Below, piece after piece: positions 54,747-64,000 of a stretch of 64,000 nucleotides of DNA (the first letter of the stretch is position 1; each line of letters begins with the position of its first letter). The stretch spans positions 248,001 through 312,000 of the forward strand of contig NZ_PYMH01000006.1 in assembly GCF_003025555.1 (NCBI RefSeq). Reading direction: 5' to 3'. Source of the DNA: Photobacterium lutimaris (GTDB lineage Bacteria > Pseudomonadota > Gammaproteobacteria > Enterobacterales > Vibrionaceae). The notes beneath the pieces are model-generated. The model did not search any database and was not told the DNA's origin. It saw only the letters and a list, made by a program, of their open reading frames with translations. The translations under genes were made by a program, and so were the position numbers.

Positions 54747-54762
54747 GTGGGAACATTCCCAC
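54747..54762 (+). promoter_or_regulatory. TreR operator 2 of treBC
   Basis: GTGGGAA-CA-TTCCCAC, a perfect dyad of the same type, centred 56 bp downstream of operator 1. The two sites could be bridged by one tetramer or bound cooperatively. Confidence 0.88.
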
Positions 54763-54828
54763 AGAGTTAAAACGAACAATGACAGACAACCCAACACATT
54801 CCTATTTTAATAACGATGGACAATCGGC

Positions 54829-56253
54829 ATGAGTAAGATTAACCAACAGCAGATAGAGCGTTTGGTCGAGTTAATCGGCGGTAAGGACAACATCGCAAGC
54901 GTCAGCCACTGCCTGACCCGTTTGCGCTTTGTATTGGCAGATACCGACAAGGCGCAAATTAAAGAAATCGAACAGCTAGGTATGGTGAAAGGGTGTTTCA
55001 CCAATGCCGGCCAGTTTCAGGTGGTGATTGGTACTGAAGTGGATGAGGTGTATAAAGCGCTGAATGCGTATACCGGTAACTCGGGTGCCAGCAAGGAAGA
55101 AGCCAAAGTGGCTGCTCGCCAGAACATGAGCGTACTGGAGCGTGGGATTTCCCATCTTGCTGAAATCTTTGTCCCATTGCTTCCAGCGATTATTACCGGT
55201 GGTTTGATCCTCGGTTTCCGTAATGTCATCGGCGACATCAAGATGTTCGATGGCCAGACATTGACTGAAATCAGCCAGTTTTGGGCAACCGTCCACTCTT
55301 TCCTATGGTTGATTGGCGAAGCGATCTTCTTCTTCCTGCCTGTCGGTGTGTGTTGGTCCACCGTCAAGAAACTGGGCGGCACGCCAATTCTAGGTATCGT
55401 CTTGGGGGTAACACTGGTTTCTCCGCAGTTGATGAATGCCTACTTGATAGGGCAACAACTGCCTGAGGTGTGGGACTTTGGCCTCTTCACCATAGAGAAG
55501 GTCGGGTATCAAGCTCAGGTGATCCCAGCAATGCTGGCCGGTATTGCGTTGGCATTGATTGAAACCAACCTCAAGAAAATCATCCCCGCTTATCTATACC
55601 TGGTGATTGTACCGTTCGTCTCGATCATTACTGCCGTTATTCTGGCTCACGCATTTATTGGCCCGTTTGGCCGTATGCTGGGCGACGGTGTGGGTTATGC
55701 GGCACAAGCTGCCATGACCGGTGACTTTGCTATCTTCGGTGCGATGATCTTCGGTTTCCTATACGCCCCATTGGTTATTACCGGTATCCATCACACAACA
55801 AACGCCGTGGACTTGCAGTTGATGCAGTCGATGGGCGGTACGCCGATTTGGCCTTTGATTGCACTGTCAAATATTGCCCAGGCTTCTGCGGTAGTGGCCA
55901 TCATTATTATCAGCAAGAAAACCAATGAGCGTGAAATTTCAGTTCCGGCAGCGATTTCGGCTTACCTTGGTGTGACGGAGCCTGCGATGTACGGCATCAA
56001 CTTGAAATACAAATTCCCAATGCTTAGCGCGATGATTGGCTCTGCGATTGCGGCCGCGATTTGTGGTAGTGCAGGAGTGATGGCGAACGGTATCGGTGTC
56101 GGTGGCCTACCGGGCATCCTATCGATTCAGCCTCAGTACTGGCTGGTGTACTTCATCGCGATGCTGGTGGCGGTAGTGGTTCCGCTGGCACTGACCTTGT
56201 TCATGTACAAGCGTGCCGAAGCGAAAGGCGAGCTGAGTGAAGCCACGGCCTAG
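54829..56253 (+). CDS. treB: PTS trehalose-specific transporter subunit IIBC
   Basis: The 474-residue transporter begins with the IIB domain, where Cys28 in SVSHCLTRLRF takes the phosphate, followed by a membrane IIC domain from about residue 105 with the FEAPLVITGIHH-like segment (APLVITGIHHTTNAVDLQLM). It imports trehalose as trehalose-6-phosphate; no IIA domain is attached, so IIA(Glc) must serve. It is the first gene of treBC, controlled by TreR operators upstream. The start ATG at 54829 has only a modest ribosome binding site. Confidence 0.95.
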   Translation: MSKINQQQIERLVELIGGKDNIASVSHCLTRLRFVLADTDKAQIKEIEQLGMVKGCFTNAGQFQVVIGTEVDEVYKALNAYTGNSGASKEEAKVAARQNMSVLERGISHLAEIFVPLLPAIITGGLILGFRNVIGDIKMFDGQTLTEISQFWATVHSFLWLIGEAIFFFLPVGVCWSTVKKLGGTPILGIVLGVTLVSPQLMNAYLIGQQLPEVWDFGLFTIEKVGYQAQVIPAMLAGIALALIETNLKKIIPAYLYLVIVPFVSIITAVILAHAFIGPFGRMLGDGVGYAAQAAMTGDFAIFGAMIFGFLYAPLVITGIHHTTNAVDLQLMQSMGGTPIWPLIALSNIAQASAVVAIIIISKKTNEREISVPAAISAYLGVTEPAMYGINLKYKFPMLSAMIGSAIAAAICGSAGVMANGIGVGGLPGILSIQPQYWLVYFIAMLVAVVVPLALTLFMYKRAEAKGELSEATA

Positions 56254-56354
56254 CTTATGGTCTAGGAATAGGACAACCCCTGAGTGATTTTGTAGCTGGT
56301 CGGAACGATTTGGAGGGCCAGCTACCTTCTTCTGATTTATTGAGTGTGCAGGTT

Positions 56355-58037
56355 ATGATGTTGAAAGAGCAACTTGAATGGTGGCGTACCGCTACGATAT
56401 ACCAGATTTATCCAAAGAGCTTCTGCGATAGTGGCAGCAAGGGAACCGGTGATATTCAAGGGATTACTGCTAAGCTCGACTACCTCAAAACCTTGGGGGT
56501 CGATGCGATTTGGCTAACGCCGGTATATAGCTCGCCAATGATTGATAATGGCTACGATATTTCCGACTACTACAATATCAATCCAGACTTCGGCACCATG
56601 GCTGATTTTGATCAGTTATTGGCTGAAGCGCAGTTGCGCGGTATCAAGATCGTTATGGATATTGTGGTTAACCACACGTCTACCGAACATGCTTGGTTCC
56701 AGTCGGCACTCGGTGATAAGAACAGCCCGTACCGTGATTACTATATCTGGAAAGATCCGGTCGATGGCGCGGAGCCAACCAACTGGCAGTCGAAATTTGG
56801 CGGTAATGCTTGGGCATTGGACGAAGCCACTGGCCAATATTATCTGCACTTGTTTGCCAAAGAGCAGGCCGATCTTAACTGGGAAAACCCCAAGGTTCGT
56901 GAAGAAGTCAAAGACGTGATCAGCTTCTGGGCAGAGAAAGGCGTCGACGGGTTCCGCCTTGATGTGATCAATTTGATTTCCAAACAACAGGACTTTCCTA
57001 ACGATGATAGTGGTGATGGTCGCCGTTTCTATACCGATGGTCCTCGTGTTCACGAATACCTGCAGGAGATCAGTGAAGCAGTATTCCACAAATACGGCTC
57101 GGTAACGGTTGGCGAAATGTCTTCCACCACGCTTGAGCATTGCCAACAGTACTCCTCAATGGACGGCAAAGAGCTGTCTATGGTGTTTAACTTTCACCAT
57201 TTGAAAGTTGATTATCCAAATGGCGAAAAGTGGACCAAAGCTCCATTTGATTTTCATCAGCTCAAATCGATTTTCAACCATTGGCAGCTAGGGTTGAATG
57301 GCAAGGGCTGGGGCGCATTGTTCTGGTGCAACCATGACCAACCCCGTGTCGTGAGCCGACTGGGCGATGACAAGCATTACCGTGTCGAATCAGCGAAGAT
57401 GTTGGGGGCATCGGTGCACATGATGCAGGGAACGCCGTATATCTTCCAAGGGGAAGAAATTGGCATGACCAACCCAGGTTATACCTCGATTGAGCAGTAT
57501 CGTGATGTAGAAAGTACCAATATGTACGACATCATGGTTCACCAGCAAGGGGTTGAACATGATGAAATGATGGCTATTCTGGCACAGAAGTCCCGCGATA
57601 ATGCTCGTACTCCAATGCAGTGGGACGATAGCGAGTTTGCCGGTTTCTCCAAAGCGACACCTTGGTTGCAAGTCGCGGACAACTATCGGCAGATCAATGC
57701 CAAGACTGCAGTTGAAGATGAAAACTCCGTCTTCCACTTCTACCGTCAGCTTATCCAATTGCGAAAGGAAGTCGCAGTGATCACCGACGGTGATTACACT
57801 GATTTAATGCCAGAGCACGACCGCATTTTTTGCTACAAGCGAGAATCAGGCAACCAGATCTTGCTGTGTGTGAACAACTACTACGGTGAAGATGTGGAAT
57901 GTCAGTTACCGCTTGAGTTAGATGTGAATAACGGTGTGTGCTTGTTGTCGAACTACTCTGAGTCGATGACTGCGGATCAAGAGAACAACGTCACACTACA
58001 GCCCTATGAGACGCGAATTATTCTCATTGATAAGTAA
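56355..58037 (+). CDS. treC: Trehalose-6-phosphate hydrolase
   Basis: The 560-residue GH13 enzyme hydrolyses trehalose-6-phosphate to glucose and glucose-6-phosphate. It starts with WWRTATIYQIYPKSFCDSG and shows the GH13 regions IVMDIVVNHTS, GFRLDVINLIS (nucleophile Asp), VGEMSS (acid Glu) and WCNHDQPRVVSRL (third acidic residue). The ATG at 56355 was chosen because the preceding frame has no usable start: the upstream TTG at 56310 is not preceded by a ribosome binding site. It lies about 100 bases after treB and is the second gene of the operon, ended by a terminator. Confidence 0.95.
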   Translation: MMLKEQLEWWRTATIYQIYPKSFCDSGSKGTGDIQGITAKLDYLKTLGVDAIWLTPVYSSPMIDNGYDISDYYNINPDFGTMADFDQLLAEAQLRGIKIVMDIVVNHTSTEHAWFQSALGDKNSPYRDYYIWKDPVDGAEPTNWQSKFGGNAWALDEATGQYYLHLFAKEQADLNWENPKVREEVKDVISFWAEKGVDGFRLDVINLISKQQDFPNDDSGDGRRFYTDGPRVHEYLQEISEAVFHKYGSVTVGEMSSTTLEHCQQYSSMDGKELSMVFNFHHLKVDYPNGEKWTKAPFDFHQLKSIFNHWQLGLNGKGWGALFWCNHDQPRVVSRLGDDKHYRVESAKMLGASVHMMQGTPYIFQGEEIGMTNPGYTSIEQYRDVESTNMYDIMVHQQGVEHDEMMAILAQKSRDNARTPMQWDDSEFAGFSKATPWLQVADNYRQINAKTAVEDENSVFHFYRQLIQLRKEVAVITDGDYTDLMPEHDRIFCYKRESGNQILLCVNNYYGEDVECQLPLELDVNNGVCLLSNYSESMTADQENNVTLQPYETRIILIDK

Positions 58038-58085
58038 GCAGAGTTTACTCTGTCACTGAATAGGTCAATATAATTAGCGAATACG

Positions 58086-58110
58086 AAAAAAGCGCCGAGA
58101 GGCGCTTTTA
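58086..58110 (+). terminator. Terminator after treC
   Basis: AAAAAAGCGCC, GAGA, GGCGCTTTTA: strong intrinsic terminator 48 bases after treC. Confidence 0.9.
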
Positions 58111-58159
58111 TTGTCATTGAATGGCATCCGTCATGATGCCTTGTCATATAAGCCGTAAT

Positions 58160-58798
58160 TTAGACTGCCGGCACCTGAGAAGCCAATAACCAAATTGCCA
58201 ATACAAAGAAGATCAGGCCCATGAATTTGTGCTGGTTGGTACGGAACTTCTCATTTTTCAGCAGTGGCTGGCCCAGACTACCGATCATGGTGACCAAGAA
58301 CAGGTTGAACAACAGACCGAGCACGTTAAGAAGTAGACCAAGTACCAGCATTTGTTCGCCCGACGTTGCAGTGGCTTGAGTCGATACAAACTGCGGCAGG
58401 AACAAGACGAAGAAAATCAGTGCTTTTGGGTTGAGTAGGTTACTGATCACCGCTCGGCGATAAAGGGTTTTGGCTACGCTGTTACTCTGTTCAACCGTTG
58501 GCGCGTCAGAAGGATTGGTACGCATACAGTCCCAGCCCATTTTCAGCAGATAAGCACCGCCGAGTAGTCGAAGTACTTGAAGGGCGATAGGGTTCATGGC
58601 AATTAACGCCGAGACGCCCATGGCGGCCAGTAAAGTAAGGATCAATCCTGACGTTGCATTGCCCAGGCTGGCAAATACCCCAACTTTTTTACCGTAGCTC
58701 AAACTAGAGCTGGCGATTAGCAGCATGTCAGGGCCTGGAATCAATAGCAGGGCGATAACAGCGGTCAGATAAACAGGTAAAACGGATAGATCAATCAT
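58160..58798 (-). CDS. LysE/RhtB-family amino-acid exporter
   Basis: The 212-residue membrane protein has six hydrophobic segments and the family motifs: IPGPDMLLIASSSLSYGKKVG near the N-terminus, LRLLGGAYLLKMGWDCMRT, and VISNLLNPKALIFFVLFLPQF. It exports amino acids or related metabolites; the specific substrate is unknown. It is more like classical RhtB proteins than the paralogue at 28813. The ATG at 58798 has a weak ribosome binding site. The gene is a single unit on the minus strand. Confidence 0.9.
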   Translation of the reverse strand: MIDLSVLPVYLTAVIALLLIPGPDMLLIASSSLSYGKKVGVFASLGNATSGLILTLLAAMGVSALIAMNPIALQVLRLLGGAYLLKMGWDCMRTNPSDAPTVEQSNSVAKTLYRRAVISNLLNPKALIFFVLFLPQFVSTQATATSGEQMLVLGLLLNVLGLLFNLFLVTMIGSLGQPLLKNEKFRTNQHKFMGLIFFVLAIWLLASQVPAV

Positions 58799-58919
58799 GG
58801 TACTTCGATATTGAATTTACAAGGTGCTGGATTCTAGTTCTTTTTGTGGTTGATTTAAACGCTCTGGGCATGTTTATTGGTTTGTTCATTTGATTTGTTG
58901 GCGTTTTGTTTGTCACTTG

Positions 58920-58969
<50 letters not shown>

Positions 58970-59078
58970 TGTCGTAAGTCGCTATGCTTAAGAGCGATGT
59001 GAACCAAAATCATTGTTGATTGACGATACTGGTGTCATGCTATCTGTTGAGCTGATAGGCCTTGTTGCCTTGTATTAA

Positions 59079-59924
59079 ATGACAGAACCTATGACCATCA
59101 ATACCACTATTACCCGCCAGCAGAGCCAGTTACCGTCATCATTATCGCTGTTGGCGAAGGCCTCGCTGAAGAAAGGCTTCAAGCCCCTACCGCCAATAAC
59201 CGTTGCTATCGATGGCTTTGTGTTTGATAGCCAGAGCGTCAATCGCTATAACGCCAGTTGTGGCTTACCTCATGGTGCTTTGCCGTTACCTTTTTTATTT
59301 GTCGCAACACAGCCTGCGCAGTTGCTGTTGCTCACCCATCCTGACGTATCGCTGAAGTTGCTGGGAATGATCCATACCCATGTCAGTTTTCATCAACATA
59401 CGCCACTCGAAATCGCTAAGCCCTATGACTTCAGGCTCAATGTTGTTGCGTGCAGCCAAACCGATAAGGGGATGGAACTTGAGCTGGAAGGGCGGTTCAG
59501 CGTTGATGGGCGTTGTCAGGCCAGTTACCGCAGCCGTTGTTTAGTCCGAAAGCCAGTAAGCAGACGTCAGTCAGTCCCTGAAAGAAAGGACGTTGAAAGA
59601 GAATCACAAGCTTGGACAAAGCTGGATACCCTACCATTGACGCCGAAAATGGCCCGCAGGTATGCCGCTGTCTCTGGTGATTACAATCCCATACACCTGC
59701 ATTGGTTGACGGCTAAGCCCTTTGGCTTCAAGGCTCCAATCATCCACGGCATGTACTCGGTCGCCCGCTTGTTTGCTGCCATTGACTCCCCTGTAAGTGA
59801 CGTTGAATTTACTTTTCGCCGCCCGGCCTTCCTGCCCTCAACCGCCCACTTGGAAGCCAGAGAAGGTGAATTAAGGTTGCTTAACCACGAAGGCAAGCCA
59901 TTGGTTGAAGCCCAATATCGCTAG
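59079..59924 (+). CDS. MaoC/hotdog-fold dehydratase-domain protein
   Basis: The 281-residue protein has a C-terminal MaoC-like hotdog domain with the hydratase motif YAAVSGDYNPIHLHWLTAKP, where the aspartate and histidine of the D-x-N-P-I-H pattern act, then APIIHGMYSVARLFA. The N-terminal 150 residues look like a second hotdog domain without the motif. Such proteins act on acyl-CoA or acyl-ACP intermediates, as 2-enoyl hydratases. The start may be ATG at 59079 or 59091. It stands alone; the repeat array lies 116 bases upstream. Confidence 0.82.
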   Translation: MTEPMTINTTITRQQSQLPSSLSLLAKASLKKGFKPLPPITVAIDGFVFDSQSVNRYNASCGLPHGALPLPFLFVATQPAQLLLLTHPDVSLKLLGMIHTHVSFHQHTPLEIAKPYDFRLNVVACSQTDKGMELELEGRFSVDGRCQASYRSRCLVRKPVSRRQSVPERKDVERESQAWTKLDTLPLTPKMARRYAAVSGDYNPIHLHWLTAKPFGFKAPIIHGMYSVARLFAAIDSPVSDVEFTFRRPAFLPSTAHLEAREGELRLLNHEGKPLVEAQYR

Positions 59925-60012
59925 GTAATGACGTGCGGAGCAAGTAGTCATAAATATTTATGTTGCAGCAGCTCGATAACAAAATTCTCTTTTTCTGGCG
60001 TAATGAGCCATC

Positions 60013-60453
60013 ATGATGTTGTACGGTAATCGTTATACATTCATGTTGCTGGATAACATCATGTTGAATTTTAATATGGAAGATGCAAGTCAGGTGTGCG
60101 TCGGCGCATTTGCCCTTGCGGTCCCCATCTCTTTCTCCGAGGAAGCATGGCGCTTAGGTGAAACGTTGCCCACGTTAAACTTGGTCATGCTGTTCTGTTT
60201 AGCGGTTTTTTTCCTCGGCATTTTCACTTATGAGAGTGTATTTCAGAGAAATATAAAGCACCGGCTTGGCGGTTTTATCTTCCGTATTGTGATTGCTTAT
60301 ATTATTACCGCGGTCGTTGTCTCTCTTGTTCTATTGGCGTTAGACAAATTACCGCTACTTTCAGACCCTCTGATTTCGTTCAAGCGCATTATCGTTATCG
60401 CAATGCCCGCCTCGATGGGCGCGATCATTGTTGATAGCTTTGATAAAGAATAA
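60013..60453 (+). CDS. DUF2391 (TIGR02587-like) membrane protein
   Basis: The 146-residue protein has four or so hydrophobic segments, and the family pattern SFSEEAWRLGETLP followed by FTYESVFQRNIKHRLGGFIF and VIAMPASMGAIIVDS near the end. Functions of this family are not established. Two ATG codons at 60013 and 60016 could be the start. It converges with the YccS gene on the minus strand. Confidence 0.75.
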   Translation: MMLYGNRYTFMLLDNIMLNFNMEDASQVCVGAFALAVPISFSEEAWRLGETLPTLNLVMLFCLAVFFLGIFTYESVFQRNIKHRLGGFIFRIVIAYIITAVVVSLVLLALDKLPLLSDPLISFKRIIVIAMPASMGAIIVDSFDKE

Positions 60454-60501
60454 GCTCCCTCAGAAACCAACGGGGTAAAAGAGGGCGCTTAATTTCATCA
60501 C

Positions 60502-62700
60502 TTAAGCGGCTTGGCCACTCTTTGCCTGAACATCGACATTGGTTCTTGCTGCTAGCTTGTTGGCGAGCGAATGCAGCTCAGGTAGCATGCGTTGAATAAG
60601 GTGCAGTTGCTGCAGTACCATACGGGCCGATGTTGAATCTTCATCTCGCCATAGCGATAGGCGCTGATCCAACTCGTTATCAGACTCGGGCGCTTGGGCG
60701 CAGCGGTTCCCCTCAAGCTGGGCTGCTAAGCAATCCAAATGCTGGTGGATTTGCCTGTGGGCCAGCGAAACCAAGTGATGGGTACTTTCATCTTCCAACT
60801 GGGTTCGGTGGGCTCCCAGCGCTGAAATATAGCTCAGCATGGCATGGTTTAGCGTAAGGAAGCGGAAGCTCTCATCGGTTGCCATGCGGTAGCGGCCGGG
60901 CTCAAGCAACATATTGCTGATCGCCGAGCTAAGCTGGGCATCGGTGTTGTGGGCATCTCGGCGGGCAATACGGTAGCTCAAGCAGTCTTTTTTGCCGATA
61001 CGGTACTGGCCAATAATTTGTGCCAAATAGTCACGGTTTTTCTCTACGGCAGTCGACATCACCTTATGTAAACGGCGCGCTTGCCAATCCGGCAAGATAA
61101 AGCTCACCGCCAATACCGCTAGCAAACAGCCGAGTAGGGTATCGCCCAGACGAGGCAGGATAACCGCGAAGCCTTCGCCAAGCTGGTTGAAGCAGAACAG
61201 TACCAGCAAGGTGATAAACATCGTCGCCACCCCATAGTTGGCGGTACGGAAGGCGAAGAACATCACACCGGTAAACACCATCAATACCAGCTGGCCTTCT
61301 TGCCCTGGGAACAGGAACAGTAACGGCATACCGATGAGCAAACCGGCAATGGTACCGATAACACGCTGCTTGAGCCGCTGGCGCGTCGCACTGTAGTTAG
61401 GCTGGCAAACAAACAAGGTTGTCAGCAAGATCCAATATCCCCGTTCGAGATCAAGCCCGAGAATGATCCCATAGCCAACCGTTAGGGCGATGGCCATACG
61501 CAGTGCATGACGAAACAGCATCGAGCTAGGGTCAAGCTGAGCGCGGATCCGCTGCCAGCGCTCTTTCATGCTGCGTGCTTCGGTATCTGACAGCTGGTTA
61601 TCACGGGCACTGTCGGTGGTCGACACATCCGGGTTGCTGACATTCGATAGCTGGCGCTCTACTGTCGCGAGGTTGTTAAACAGATACTCCAGCTGGTTGA
61701 TAAACACCCGACGCTTGGGATCGTTCTGGCTTTTGAGATAGAACAGGGACTCTTGCAGTTCATCCAGCGCTTTGACGCTATCAACACCATGGCGGTAGGG
61801 TTTCCCCATTGCCAAGGCGTGGGAAATTTCTCGGCACGCTTTCGCTTGTTGTGCGAGTAGGCGCTGGAATCGGAACAGCACATCACTGCGCTGGAACTCT
61901 GCGGCCAAATCTTGGTAGCGATAATGGGAGGAGCTGGCTCGCTCGTGGATATCCTGTACCAAGAAGTAAATATTGAGGAACTTATCACCGGTTTGATTCG
62001 GGTGGCCACGTCGGGCACGGTGCAGCAGCGTCGCTTTAGCATCGTTGAGTGCACTGACCACTTTGGCATTTTTGGTCGCCGCTTGTAGGCGAAGCGGTTG
62101 CGGGACTAAATCAGCAACAGGGTTGAATAGCTGGCTTTTGCTATCAAGGTAGCAGGCTAGCTCGTTAAACACTTTTGATAGGCTCTGCTGAACCGGCTGG
62201 TTAGGCCATATAACCTGCCAGCTCAGTGACAGTAGTCCGTACCACGTTGCGCCACCGAGCAGCAGCATGGGCTGATACCATAAATTCGTGCTTTGATCGG
62301 CACCCAGCATGGTGTAGACCGCCAGCAGCAGCGAAGCAAAAGCGATGCTGGCGTAACGGGCGCCCATTGCCCCCAACATGATAAAGCCAAAGGTTGAGGT
62401 AAATAGCCCAATGGCAAACAGTGGCGGATAAGGGAATAATATTTCGATAGAAAAAGAAGCAAGAACGAAGCAAAGCAAGGTGGTGATTAGGGCCTTGATC
62501 CGCCCAGTCAGGTTGTCATCGGTTTCAGCCAGCGCTGAAGCAATGATCCCGAGGACTAAAGGTGTGACTTCTGACGTTGCTTGTAGATACCAGCAGGGGA
62601 GAGCAACCCCAACCAAGGCGATCAGTACACGTATACTGTAGTTTATTCGGTCGTTCGCCCAGTAACGACGCAAGGTCAATTGTAAGCGGCTATTTGTCAT
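60502..62700 (-). CDS. yccS: YccS/FUSC-family inner-membrane protein
   Basis: The 732-residue protein has an N-terminal hydrophobic block (residues about 20-165 with TPLVLGIIASALAETDDNLT), a cytoplasmic helical middle and a second hydrophobic block around residues 400-530 (ILGLDLERGYWILLTTLFVC, then QPNYSATRQRLKQRVIGT), as in YccS/YhfK and other fusaric-acid-resistance-like proteins. The family is related to aromatic-acid efflux proteins such as AaeB, though a substrate for YccS is not established. The ATG at 62700 has AGGAAGACC upstream. The divergent helD gene gives an arrangement similar to the yccS region of E. coli. Confidence 0.9.
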   Translation of the reverse strand: MTNSRLQLTLRRYWANDRINYSIRVLIALVGVALPCWYLQATSEVTPLVLGIIASALAETDDNLTGRIKALITTLLCFVLASFSIEILFPYPPLFAIGLFTSTFGFIMLGAMGARYASIAFASLLLAVYTMLGADQSTNLWYQPMLLLGGATWYGLLSLSWQVIWPNQPVQQSLSKVFNELACYLDSKSQLFNPVADLVPQPLRLQAATKNAKVVSALNDAKATLLHRARRGHPNQTGDKFLNIYFLVQDIHERASSSHYRYQDLAAEFQRSDVLFRFQRLLAQQAKACREISHALAMGKPYRHGVDSVKALDELQESLFYLKSQNDPKRRVFINQLEYLFNNLATVERQLSNVSNPDVSTTDSARDNQLSDTEARSMKERWQRIRAQLDPSSMLFRHALRMAIALTVGYGIILGLDLERGYWILLTTLFVCQPNYSATRQRLKQRVIGTIAGLLIGMPLLFLFPGQEGQLVLMVFTGVMFFAFRTANYGVATMFITLLVLFCFNQLGEGFAVILPRLGDTLLGCLLAVLAVSFILPDWQARRLHKVMSTAVEKNRDYLAQIIGQYRIGKKDCLSYRIARRDAHNTDAQLSSAISNMLLEPGRYRMATDESFRFLTLNHAMLSYISALGAHRTQLEDESTHHLVSLAHRQIHQHLDCLAAQLEGNRCAQAPESDNELDQRLSLWRDEDSTSARMVLQQLHLIQRMLPELHSLANKLAARTNVDVQAKSGQAA

Positions 62701-63218
62701 TGTTTTTATGGTCTTCCTAGTGAAGCGCTAAAGATAGCAAACTTCCGTAATCAAGCGGTATAAATCCCTATAAAATTCATTGTTTCTAAGCCGAGCAGAC
62801 CTTATACGCTTAAGTTTTGTTCGCCTGGGAGACGCCTAGCCGAAGCCTTCGGGCAGCGTTAGTTGGTAATGTCAATTGCGTTAGCGGTGTATCAAGTCAC
62901 TCAACGACACATAAAAGCCTTTACCTTGTATGAAATTCCAACAACGCACGGCAATCATCATCTCAAAAGGTCAGCTTGCCCAGATTAATTAGCAGAAAAT
63001 TTACGCATAAATTATTTTTGGCCGCTATTGTATAGCCAAGTGACTTTGAGTGGCAGAAATGGCACCTTAGTAAGCTCCCACAGGGTGAGTGTACTTGGGT
63101 AAATTTATATAACTTGATACTCTAAGTCCAAGTCGTTTTTTCGTTATTAGGTTAGATATATCTAATAATATGCGTAAAAGTTAGCGTAAGTAGAAGTAAG
63201 TTGAGTGTTGGTGACAGA
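62701..63218. promoter_or_regulatory. Divergent promoter region of yccS and helD
   Basis: No gene is supported in these 518 bases. The region must hold the two divergent promoters. It also contains the palindromic element at 63031-63101, where TATAGCCAAGTGACTTTGAG on the left is matched by ACTTGGGTA on the right. Confidence 0.45.
63031..63101. repeat. Palindromic element carrying the dispersed 20-bp motif
   Basis: The 71-bp segment starts TATAGCCAAGTGACTTTGAG and ends GTACTTGGGTA; the ends are inverted (TAGCCAAGT against ACTTGGGTA, one mismatch). It is the most diverged of the small palindromes in the window. Confidence 0.5.
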
Positions 63219-64000
63219 ATGCGTTTAACAGCAGGGTGGCTGGCCCAATGGCTCGCCCAAGGTGATTATTGCAGTATCGCTCTTGGTGATAATTGTTTAG
63301 TACTTGATAGCCAGACAGAAACAGAAGAAATTCCCTTCGATGAGTGGGATGGCGCCATAGAGGTTCATCGTGGTGTGATGTGGGGCAGTTTTGAATTGAC
63401 CTCCGCTGATCAAGAGTATTGTTGGACAATACATGGCTTGCCGTGGCAGCAATGTAAGGCATTTGCCAATATGTTGCTTGAAGCCTACCGGAACTGGGCC
63501 CAGGGTCGGGTTGAAAAGCTGGATAACATGCTACCGGAAATGCTTACCCGTATTGATAGTTATGCGGAAGCAGAAGGTTATTTGCGTGAATCTTCCCATC
63601 GCCAATTACACCGTTACCTCGAGAACTCATTAGCGTCAACCGGATTAACCCGTGAATTGGCGGCATCGTTCCGTCCGTTGGCATTCGAAAAAGTTGAGCC
63701 ATGGCTTGAAGGTAATGAAGAATGGGTGGAAGAGGCCAATAGCCAATGGTTGGAAAAAGAAACCGAAAAGTGGTCATCGTGGTTCGATAAGTTCGAATCT
63801 TCACCGTTAAATCCAACTCAGCGTGAAGCGGTTTTGATCAACCAAGATCATAACTTGGTGCTTGCGGGTGCCGGTAGCGGTAAAACCAGCGTGTTGGTTG
63901 CCCGTGCAGCTTACCTGATTGCCAATCAGCAGAGTCAGCCAGAAGAGATCCTGATGTTGGCCTTTGGCCGCAAAGCCGCCGAAGAAATGAGCGAGCGCTT
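63219..64000 (+). CDS. helD: DNA helicase IV (N-terminal part)
   Basis: The frame from the ATG at 63219 runs beyond the end of the window. The visible 260 residues show the N-terminal helicase IV domain (IALGDNCLVLDSQTETEEIP, VHRGVMWGSFEL) and the ATP-binding Walker A motif VLAGAGSGKTSVLVARAAYL with the Q-motif SPLNPTQREAV just before and LAFGRKAAEEM after. HelD is a superfamily I, UvrD-like 3'-5' helicase. It is divergent from yccS. Confidence 0.93.
   Translation, partial: MRLTAGWLAQWLAQGDYCSIALGDNCLVLDSQTETEEIPFDEWDGAIEVHRGVMWGSFELTSADQEYCWTIHGLPWQQCKAFANMLLEAYRNWAQGRVEKLDNMLPEMLTRIDSYAEAEGYLRESSHRQLHRYLENSLASTGLTRELAASFRPLAFEKVEPWLEGNEEWVEEANSQWLEKETEKWSSWFDKFESSPLNPTQREAVLINQDHNLVLAGAGSGKTSVLVARAAYLIANQQSQPEEILMLAFGRKAAEEMSER

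Overview
The window is about 64 kb of chromosome from a gammaproteobacterium of the Vibrionaceae, most likely Photobacterium or a close relative. This rests on gene content and order seen here and compared with family knowledge, not on a database search: holB, ycfH and ptsG lie in the E. coli order, a yccS-type gene is divergent from helD, and the window also carries a TfoY-like regulator, an ldhA, a CCGSCS mini-protein and a stand-alone VC1899-like CARF nuclease. There are no tRNA or rRNA genes, no insertion sequences and no CRISPR array. Nearly all genes are intact; one truncated remnant is visible.

Layout. 0-5 kb: end of holB, ycfH, ptsG, then a perfect 12-copy heptamer repeat and a LysO-type lysine exporter. 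5-10 kb: HDOD protein, isolated Lon substrate-binding domain, TfoY-like regulator, DsdC-like LysR regulator, small outer-membrane barrel, fermentative D-lactate dehydrogenase. 10-20 kb: two related signalling modules in which a cyclic-nucleotide-binding-domain histidine kinase is paired with a receiver protein lacking a DNA-binding domain; the second module directly follows an SLC13/DASS anion transporter. A DUF945 protein, a CBS protein and a MATE pump lie between them. 20-28 kb: zinc/cadmium ATPase under a MerR-type promoter, a methyl-accepting protein lacking an N-terminal membrane anchor, an SDR protein without its catalytic lysine, a membrane methyltransferase, a truncated monooxygenase, and a CopD-like protein divergent from a CCGSCS mini-protein. 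28-34 kb: GNAT, LysE exporter, udp with a CRP-CytR-CRP promoter, and a GH63 lipoprotein.

34.7-40.7 kb is a TetR-controlled envelope operon: LolA-like periplasmic protein, two FtsX-type permeases, a LolD-type ATPase and an outer-membrane barrel. Together they could form a pathway moving a lipid or lipoprotein across the envelope; the substrate is unknown. 44.4-49.1 kb is an organohalide-respiration cluster: TPR protein, Tat-exported reductive dehalogenase, its membrane anchor, an RdhC/NosR-like flavin and iron-sulfur membrane protein and a small membrane protein, with a good FNR box upstream and an AraC-family gene downstream. 52-53 kb holds a Card1/Can2-type CARF nuclease with no CRISPR genes near it. 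53.6-58 kb is the trehalose regulon, treR and treBC, with two clear TreR operators. The window ends with a LysE exporter, a hexanucleotide repeat, a MaoC-domain protein, a DUF2391 membrane protein, YccS and the 5' part of helD.

A dispersed 20-bp motif resembling TATACCCAAGTGACTTCAAG occurs at least five times between genes, three times as one arm of a small palindromic element, one of them inside the udp leader. The most interesting items for follow-up are the reductive dehalogenase cluster, the LolA/FtsX/barrel operon, the duplicated cNMP-kinase modules and the orphan CARF nuclease.
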